64,000 bases of DNA from Selaginella moellendorffii (Eukaryota > Streptophyta > Lycopodiopsida > Selaginellales > Selaginellaceae), in NCBI RefSeq assembly GCF_000143415.4, contig NW_003314269.1, forward strand, positions 2,721,060-2,785,059. The letters are read 5' to 3'. Shown piece after piece: positions 57,471 to 64,000 of this stretch. A program made the translations under genes and the position numbers. The notes below the pieces were generated by a model. The model had not been told where the DNA came from and searched no databases. It saw only the letters and a list, made by a program, of their open reading frames with translations. Each line of letters opens with the position of its first letter. The first letter of the stretch is position 1.

Positions 57471-57503
57471 CCCTTGTTGTCGGGTTCGATTCCCGGCAAC
57501 GGA
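57471..57503 (+). pseudogene. tRNA-Glu remnant with internal deletion
   Basis: CCCTTGTTGTCG followed by GGTTCGATTCCCGGCAACGGA. The right part is the T-arm and 3' acceptor strand of plant tRNA-Glu, and the left part resembles its 5' end (CCGTTGTCG). The D and anticodon arms are missing. A TTTT run at 57507-57510 could be the old pol III terminator. It lies antisense to the peroxidase 5' leader. Confidence 0.6.
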
Positions 57504-57601
57504 AACTTTTAATCAAGCCACCATTTTTATCGCCAAAATTCAAAGACTTAAGATCGTCTAAACTTCGTCTAAACAAAACTTTGGTGTGTTCCAAAACTGT
57601 T

Positions 57602-59011
57602 CTAGCCTTCGCCTCCAAAAAGATCCATGAATCCTCCTCCATCATCTTCTTCTTCCTCGTCCTCTTCTTTCTTCTCCTCTGTAGCAGCCACCACAGGAGC
57701 AGTGCTCGATTCCTCCGGCACCAGAGCTACAGCCACGGCAAACTTGCTTGGATCCTGCACGAGGCACTAAACACGTCAAACCAAGAACACCACCTAGGAC
57801 GAAAAACAAAAGAAGGCCAACCAAGACACTATCTAGAAATCCAGAAGCTAGAAATCCCAAACGAGGTACCTTCAAGTACTCCTTGGCGTTCTCGGCTTGC
57901 GGATACGAGTAGTCGGTGCTCAGCGCAATGGCCAGGACGTTCTTGTACGAGTTGAGGAAGAAGTGCGCGGCGGCCGCCAGTGTCGGGTAGCCGAGTGCGA
58001 GAGAGATGGCCGCCACCGCCGAGACTCCTTCGGCAAACTTTGCGACGAGGTCGTCGTCGGTGAGGTCGAGCACGGCGGGATCAAACACGGAGCCACTGTC
58101 GTAGACTCTGCGGACGACGAGTCCGTAGGAGAATGGCCGGATTCTCAGCTTTGCCAGGAGCGCTGCCTCCGAGGAGCCGACTTTGGTGCCTTTGCTGATG
58201 AGCTCCACGGAGGAGACGATCTCCACGGTCCCCTTGTTGATCTTCGTCGGGATATTCAGCGCCTAGAACAAGCGGCCAACTTAGTTGATATACCATATGC
58301 TTGATCACGAGATAAAAAATATAAATTCTAGAGTTTTTACCTGGAAGAAGGATGTGTGTGATGGATCGAGGCCAGTGCTTCCTGGCTGAATCGTCACGTC
58401 GATCGGAGCGACGAGGCCAACTCTAGCAGGCGCTCCAACCTTAGGAAAAAGAAAGACAAAGCTCAAGAATCCTTGAGAAGATCGATCGGAAGTGAAAGAA
58501 CTTACCTTGTACTTCGCGATCACCTCACGGACCTCCTTAAGATCTCCTCTAGTGAAGACAAGCCCGACGTTTCCCTACAATGAACGAATGAACCTAGATC
58601 CAAGGCAGCTCCAAAATCCCATCAAGAAACCACGACATCGCCAAGAACACATCCAAGATCGAAGAGAGCCGCAAGATTTCGACAGGAAACGCGGCGAGGA
58701 GCGATGAAATCACGGGAAATCACAAAGATCACGCGCACAGGCAGATTTCTCACCACAAGGAGAGGAATGAGGTTGAGAACATCCCTGTTGCCCGTCTTCT
58801 CGGCGTACTTGCGGATCGTGCGCTTCATCAGCGTGTTCTTCCCCATGAGCACCACGGAATCGGGGCGGAGGCCCTGGCGGATCTGCTGCATCTGGTTGGA
58901 TCCAACATTGTCCGCCGCGCAGATCAGCGCCCGGGCGTAGTCATCAAGGTACTTGCAAAGCTTGAGATCGTAGGCCTCCTTCTTCTCGAGCTTCGTCCCC
59001 TTGAACCCCAT
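57602..59011 (-). CDS. RPP0: 60S acidic ribosomal protein P0
   Basis: Stalk base protein of the large cytosolic subunit, scaffold for P1/P2 dimers and translation factor binding. Five exons: 59011-58754, 58574-58506, 58439-58341, 58262-57870, 57754-57602, giving 323 residues, the normal length. [14 protein letters not shown] start, [56 protein letters not shown] core and the acidic tail [23 protein letters not shown] show full-length P0; the usual tail motif (MGFGLFD-like) appears as [12 protein letters not shown]. All junctions are phase 0. Confidence 0.97.
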
Positions 59012-59221
59012 CGCCAAAAAAGCTAGAGGTTTTTGCTAGGGTTCTAGGCTATTTAAACAGCAAGAAAGCGCACTGACGGAATATCCAGAACAACACTTCA
59101 CGCGACAGAATATGCCTCGATGCTAAAGAAGACGGAATGTGCCTTATCTTTGGTTAAGAACCGGGGGAATCAGCTCATCGTCTAGCTGAAGAACACACAG
59201 AGGATATCAAAACAATGGCTT

Positions 59222-59871
59222 TCAAAAAGAATTTCTATTTCTCACCAGATCAACTCCAGTTTCGTTCTCGGGCATCGCGAGCGACCATCCCGAATCCTCG
59301 ACGCAGCTCCAAATTCTTTCGAAAGCTCGCTTGTAGGCTCCTTCGAGATCATTCTTCTCCGCTATCACCTAGAGATTCAATGCGTTGTGTTCTAGCATTG
59401 TTTCTAAAGTTTTGGAGGGATCGCAAGAGCTTACTTGGTGATCTAGCATGTTTTTGATGACGAGCACGAACCTCGCGGCGTCCAGCTTCCCTTCCTTGAC
59501 GAGATACTCCCCCGCCTCATCCAGTTCTTCCAGGCAATCCATCACCGACTTGGATTTCTTGCCGAGCATCACTTGGAGCGCATCGTTTGCCAGCTGAAAA
59601 ACGACCGGTATCACCGCAAATTTTCGCAGAGGAAACGAGAACTTGCCTCATTCAGGCCCTCTAGAACGACGTCCTCCTCTAGCAAATCTTCGCTTACCGG
59701 CGCAGGCTCTGCTACTTTTGGCGCCGGAGCATGGTCACTCACTCGCTTCTTCGCGAGGCAGACAATGTGGGCGGCCGAGAATCTCCCCCAGCTCCTCAAT
59801 CCCACGCGCAACCTGGGCACCACGGAGAAATTGAAAACCACTGGCGCTGGAGCCACCCGGAGCTCCGCCAT
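59222..59871 (-). CDS. Likely plastid-targeted protein of unknown function
   Basis: Three exons: 59871-59647, 59593-59435, 59368-59222, 176 residues. The start is a transit-peptide-like stretch (ELRVAPAPVVFNFSVVPRLRVGLRSWGRFSAAHIVCLA). The mature part is helical and acidic (LEEDVVLEGLNE, KSKSVMDCLEELDEAGEYLVKEGKLDAARFVLVIKNML, AYKRAFERIWSCVEDSGWSL). I do not recognise the family. Intron 1 uses a GC donor (GAG|GCAAGT) with a TTTTTCAG acceptor. The PPR gene upstream on the same strand ends 54 bp before this ATG. Confidence 0.8.
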
Positions 59872-59925
59872 AGCCACCAGGAGCCCTAAAAACAGGGGAT
59901 TAACCCCTTCCCGCTCTTTTCACGC

Positions 59926-61896
59926 TCAAATTGGAGACCCAGAGATCCAGGCATTCGACAGCAGCAAATACGGCACTGAGTTCTCGGGATCGAGCGACGA
60001 CGCGAGCCGCGCGGCTAGCGATCCCTGCTCCACATCCGCCTGGACATTGCAAGCGCCCAGCAGAATCGTCCAGGCCACCGAATCGGGCTCAAAGGGCATG
60101 CTCTCGATCAGATCCTGGGCGTGATCCAGCTGCCCAGTGCGCGCCAATTGATCTACCACGCACATATAGTGATCAAGCATCGCCGCCACGCCAAAATCCC
60201 CAACGAGCGAGACAAAGTAGCCGACGGTATTCTCTACAGATCCTATACGACCACACGCAAGGAGGACGCTCACGAATGTGACGGTATTGGGTTCGAATCC
60301 CTCCCACGCCATCGCCCGGAAGAGCCCCAGTGCTGCACGCCCATCCCCGTTTTGGGCACAAGCCGAGATAATCCCGTTCCACACGGGGAGCCCTAAATGG
60401 GGAGTTTTTGCAAACAACGACCTCGCGGCTGCCACGCGTCCATTTTGCGCGTACCCCGCGATCATTGCGTTCCACGAGACGAGGTCCAAGTGGGGCATCT
60501 TATCAAACACCTCCTTGGCTTCCTCCACATGCCCCTGTTGGGCAAGGGCCCCAACCAGGGCAGTCCACGCCACAAGATCCCGCTCCACCATACCGTGGAA
60601 TATCCTCCGCGCATCTTCCAGTCTCCCGCGCTGGGCGTGCGCGACTAGCATCGCCGTCCAGGCCAGGAGGTTCTTCTCGGGCATCCTGTCGAATATACTC
60701 TGCGCATCTTCCAGATGCCCTCTCTGGGCATATGCCGCGAGCACGCATACGTAGGTCGCGGTGTCCGGCTCGAGCATCCGATCGAAGAGCCGCCTAGCGC
60801 GGGAAATCTCGCCCAATTGGAGGAACCCATTGATGAGCGTGTTCCAAGACGCGGACGCGCGGTTGGGCATTCGATCGAACAGCCGCTCCGCCTCTGCCAG
60901 ATCACCGCTGTCGATGTAGGCGGTAATGAGCGCGTTCCAGGACGTGATCCCCGGATTAGGGCTGCGATCGAAGAGCTCCCGGGCCTCGGCGAGGCGCCCG
61001 TTGGACGTGTAGCCCGCGATGAGCGTTCCCCAGGCCTCGGGGGTCGGGTGTTCGAGTCGCGCGAACATCCGGACGGCCTCGTGGAGATTCCCATTCCGGG
61101 CACACGCGGACATCATCGCGTTCCACGTAACCGGGCACCACCGCGGCATGCCGCGGAAGATTCTCTGCGCATCTCCGAGATGCCCGTTACGGGCATATGC
61201 TGTGACGAGGCCGGTCCACGAATATTCGTCGTGCTCGGGCATCTCATCAAAAACTTGTCTTGATTCCGCAAGATGCCCGTTTTGCGCCAGCGCTGAGAAG
61301 AGCGCGTTCCAGCAAACGCTGCTTCTTTGGGGAATCTTTTCGAAGATACCACGAGCTCTGTGTAAATGCCGGTTTGAGGCATATGCTGTTGCAATGGCGT
61401 TCCAGCAGACTTCGTCTTTGCGAGAGATGGTGTCGAATACTTTCTTCGCCTCCTGAACGAAACCGGCTTTAGCGTATGCGCCCATGATCGCAGTCTCGGA
61501 TATAGTGCTTCGACTGGGCAGCCAGTCGAAGATCTCTCTTGCAGAACGCAATTGCCCTGCACTGGCAAATGCGGCGATCATCGCGGTCGCGGCCACCGGA
61601 TCCCAACGAGGCATCCGATCGTAAAAGATTGCAGCTGTGGAGAGAAACCCAGTTGTCTGCGTGTGCGCTGAGACGATGATGTTCCAGGAGAAGATGTTTC
61701 TCTTGACCATCGAGTCGAAGACACAGCGAGCCTCGCCGAGTTTGCCACACCGGGCATACATGTGAATGACAAGATTGTTGAAGAACGCCTCGGCTCCATG
61801 GCTGGAGCTGGCGATCTGGGCGTGGAGAGCCTGGGCTTGGACGGGATCTCGGCATTTTCGGAGGAGCTCAGCTGTGGCGTGCCGATCAAAACGCAT
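59926..61896 (-). CDS. Pentatricopeptide repeat protein, truncated E-type
   Basis: Intronless, 656 residues, ATG at 61896. About seventeen repeats, mostly 31-residue S-type (DEYSWTGLVTAYARNGHLGDAQRIFRGMP), a final long repeat (ALGLFRAMAWEGFEPNTVTFVSVLLAC) and MPFEPDSVAWTILLGACNVQADVEQGSLAA. It ends in the E1 motif (SVPYLLLSNAWISGSPI) with no E2, E+ or DYW domain. Organellar RNA binding or editing is the family expectation. The next gene on the strand begins 54 bp beyond the stop. Confidence 0.95.
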   Translation of the reverse strand: MRFDRHATAELLRKCRDPVQAQALHAQIASSSHGAEAFFNNLVIHMYARCGKLGEARCVFDSMVKRNIFSWNIIVSAHTQTTGFLSTAAIFYDRMPRWDPVAATAMIAAFASAGQLRSAREIFDWLPSRSTISETAIMGAYAKAGFVQEAKKVFDTISRKDEVCWNAIATAYASNRHLHRARGIFEKIPQRSSVCWNALFSALAQNGHLAESRQVFDEMPEHDEYSWTGLVTAYARNGHLGDAQRIFRGMPRWCPVTWNAMMSACARNGNLHEAVRMFARLEHPTPEAWGTLIAGYTSNGRLAEARELFDRSPNPGITSWNALITAYIDSGDLAEAERLFDRMPNRASASWNTLINGFLQLGEISRARRLFDRMLEPDTATYVCVLAAYAQRGHLEDAQSIFDRMPEKNLLAWTAMLVAHAQRGRLEDARRIFHGMVERDLVAWTALVGALAQQGHVEEAKEVFDKMPHLDLVSWNAMIAGYAQNGRVAAARSLFAKTPHLGLPVWNGIISACAQNGDGRAALGLFRAMAWEGFEPNTVTFVSVLLACGRIGSVENTVGYFVSLVGDFGVAAMLDHYMCVVDQLARTGQLDHAQDLIESMPFEPDSVAWTILLGACNVQADVEQGSLAARLASSLDPENSVPYLLLSNAWISGSPI

Positions 61897-62393
61897 CCAA
61901 ATCTCACATCGTTTTCAGTAAAGGCCAAGAGTGATAAAGTATTTCTAATTTGCATACATTGCATTGTGGTCTCAGGCCTAAGACTCCTAACAACATGTAT
62001 TATTCCATTCATCATGCTCTTAAAAAACAGTCGAGTGTGATCCTCCCAAAATCTCCAGCCAAGCTTAACAACAGTAGATTCCAAGGGAAAAACTCATCAT
62101 ACTTTAACTATACGCGTGACCAATCAAACATGGAAGATTCCACAGAAAAGGACGAGTGCTAAGCGTCGTTTTAGGAGGACTTTTATTTACAATAAACCCG
62201 GAAAAACATCTCTGCTGGCTCTATACACATTCTCCCTGCCTAGTTTCCTGTGCGAGGAATCCTCGCCCCTGTCTCCCTGATCTGATAGAACCCAAGAGAG
62301 ATCGAAAAACTATGGCTCCAGATCGATCGATCGACCAGAGATCTCGATCGCACGAGATCGAGGAGAGGGACGAACCATTGCTTTGATCATCGA
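61897..62393. other. Intergenic region
   Basis: PPR 5' flank on one side and HIPP 3' untranslated region on the other. Clustered GATCGATC-type palindromes at 62318-62400. No gene recognised. Confidence 0.55.
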
Positions 62394-63705
62394 TCACATA
62401 AGCGAGCACGCGTTTGGGTTCTCGTCGCTAAAGTACTGCGGCGCTATGATCCTCACCGTCTCGAACTGCATTGGAGGCTGGTTGGACAGCGTCCATGGCT
62501 CCGGCTCCGGTCTGTAGTAATCCCTCTCCCTCTCCTCATATCTTTCCTCGTATCTCTCCTCCTCCTCTTCCTTCTTCTCCTTCTTCTCCTCCTTCTCTTC
62601 CTTCTTCTCTTCCTTCTTCTTCTCCTCCTTCTTCTCCTCCTTCTCTTCGGCCTTCTCCTCTTTCTTCTCTTCTTTCTTCTTCTCCTCCTTCTCTTCGGCC
62701 TTCTCTTCTTTCTTCTCCTCTTTCTTCTCTTCTTTCTTCTTCTCCTCCTTCTTCTCTTCGGCCTTCTCTTCTTTCTTCTCTTCTTTCTTCTTCTCTTCCT
62801 TCGTCTCTTCCTTCTTCTCTTCCTTCTTCCCTTCCTTCTTCTCCTCCTTCGTCTCTTCCTTCTTCTCCTCCTTCTTCTTCTCTTCCTTCGTCTCTTCCTT
62901 CTTCTCTTCCTTGTCCTTCTTCTCTTCCTTCTTCTCTTCCTTGTCCTTCTTCTCCTCCTTCTTCTCTTCCTTGTCCTTCTTCTCCTCCTTCTTCTCTTCC
63001 TCCTTGAACTTCACCTCCTTGTCCTTCTTCTTCTCCTCCTTCTTCTCTCCCTTCTCTTCCTCCTTGAACTTCACCTCCTTGTCCTTCTTCTCCTCGCCCT
63101 TGTCCTCCTTCTTCTCCTCCTTCTCCTTCTTCTCTTCCTTCTTCTCCTCTTTCTTCTCCTCCTTCTCCTTCTTCTCTTCCTTCTCTTCTTTCTTCTCCTC
63201 TTTCTTCTCTTCCTTTTTCTCTCCCTTCTCCTCCTTCTTCTCCTCCTTCTCCTTCTTCTCTTCCTTCTTCTCGGATTTCTCCTCGTCGGATGATTTCTTC
63301 TCCTCTTTGGGTGGCGGAGGAGGAGATGGCCAGAAATCCGCCTGCTTTCCCGTCTTCTTGGCCCTCTTGAGCACCTCCTTGGGATCCACAAACCCTTTAA
63401 CCGTCACCTTTCCTTCGTTGCGATTCACGTCCAGCGACATAAGCCCTGAGAACACACCATCAGATCGAGAAACACGCGAAATTCGCGATAAATTTCCATA
63501 CCTTTCACCTTGTTGAGCGATTTCTTCACCTTCTTCTCGCATCCCAGGCAGTGAATTTTCACCTTGAGCACCACAGTCTGCGAGCACGAGATGAATTGGA
63601 TTCCAAATCCAGCCAAAACCCCTCACAGAAACATAAACACTCACTCACCACGGGCTCCAGCGGCTTCGCATCCTCCTTCTCCTCCTTCTTCTCCCCGTCC
63701 CCCAT
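62394..63705 (-). CDS. Heavy-metal-associated isoprenylated plant protein (HIPP) with long Lys/Glu linker
   Basis: Three exons: 63705-63649, 63577-63502, 63445-62394, giving 394 residues. The HMA domain has a metal site HCLGCEKKVKKSL in exon 2 and SLDVNRNEGKVTVKGFVDPKEVLKRAKKTGK in exon 3. After a Pro-rich hinge comes about 240 residues of KEEKKEEKK repeats, then YYRPEPEPW and a C-terminal CaaX box (CSLM) for prenylation. HIPPs bind soft or transition metals and sit at membranes or in the nucleus. The linker is much longer than usual for HIPPs. A GA repeat lies in the 5' region (63907-63928). Confidence 0.93.
62560..63290 (-). repeat. Coding Lys/Glu minisatellite
   Basis: Tandem GAAGAGAAGAAGGAG-type units on the minus strand, interrupted by short repeated islands such as KEVKFKEEEKGEKKEE. 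Both strands are open for long stretches because of the 3-bp-multiple period; only the minus frame joins the HMA domain and CaaX end. Confidence 0.92.
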
Positions 63706-64000
63706 TCCAGACCGATTCGATTCAACCGCAGCTCCGATTGCTCCTCAGCAATTCCGGGCACCAAATTGCCCTGGATCTACCCCGACCTAACAGCAGAATC
63801 CCCCAAGAACAGATCGGCCGCGCGAATCCGACACCCGCATTTGGCATCTGGCGGCCGCGCCGGTGCTGGCGATGCGCCGCGACATCGAATTGGACAAGAA
63901 GAGATGAGGGAGAGAGAGAGAGAGAGAGCGCGTAGTGTGTTCTTGGTGGAGGTCGACAAGCTTTGGCTATGGCGGCCGACTAACGGACGAAAAAAACTAA

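Noticed and set aside
62471-63516. Plus-strand Ser/Phe-rich open frames opposite the HIPP gene
   Set aside because: Antisense of the Lys/Glu repeat; the minus frame joins a clear HMA domain and CaaX box with good splice sites.

Overview
This is a nuclear plant window, most likely from a lycophyte such as Selaginella moellendorffii (an inference, not a database result). The reasons are: very short spliceosomal introns (about 50-110 bp), single-exon PPR genes with long runs of short repeats, a cyanovirin-N-homology gene, plant families such as a CaaX heavy-metal protein, plastid glucose transporter, stromal-type peroxidase and plant GET2-like receptor, and compact GC-rich gene islands separated by AT-rich, transposon-filled DNA. 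A run of exactly 100 Ns (12233-12332) is an assembly gap.

Layout. 1-1.9 kb: the 3' end of phosphomannomutase, then 91 bp later a short Swp1-like ribophorin II; both act in N-glycan biosynthesis and transfer. 1.9-14.1 kb: AT-rich DNA with a decayed Ty3/gypsy element (A). 14.2-15.65 kb: a cyanovirin-N-homology protein and a broken Pro/Val/Ala-rich, arabinogalactan-like ORF. 15.65-18.9 kb: a minus-strand, internally deleted gypsy element (F) with an initiator-Met tRNA primer site. 19.85-21.7 kb: a partial duplicate of the ribophorin II gene interrupted by a repeat element. 23.5-27.2 kb: an island with APS kinase, a GET2-like receptor and a divergent PPR gene. 28.2-30.6 kb: a small non-autonomous LTR element (D). 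32.2-34.4 kb: a second PPR gene and a stand-alone ubiquitin-like protein. 34.5-43.5 kb: a nest of elements (decayed D relative E; decayed gypsy C; gypsy B inside C's LTR; a minisatellite element inside B). 44.5-63.7 kb: a dense gene island with a hybrid histidine kinase, plastid sugar transporter, TauD-like oxygenase, small secreted ORF, APX6-like peroxidase, ribosomal protein P0, a likely plastid protein of unknown function, a third PPR gene and a heavy-metal-associated isoprenylated protein.

The least ordinary object is a three-copy repeat family (7803-9526, 19932-21417, 36912-39091). Each copy begins TGTGAGACAC and ends in or near ACA, carries no recognisable gene, and holds a 6-bp-periodic purine/pyrimidine-asymmetric minisatellite whose length (about 230, 500 and 960 bp) explains most of the size difference between copies. 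Two copies are flanked by perfect 5-bp target duplications (GATGG, ATATC). The simplest reading is large solo LTRs, but the parent retrotransposon is not in the window, and a terminal-inverted-repeat DNA element cannot be excluded.

The genes are unlinked housekeeping, organelle RNA, signalling and redox functions. Apart from the phosphomannomutase/ribophorin II pair I see no functional clustering, but spacing is strikingly tight (24, 49, 54 and 91 bp between some neighbouring coding regions).
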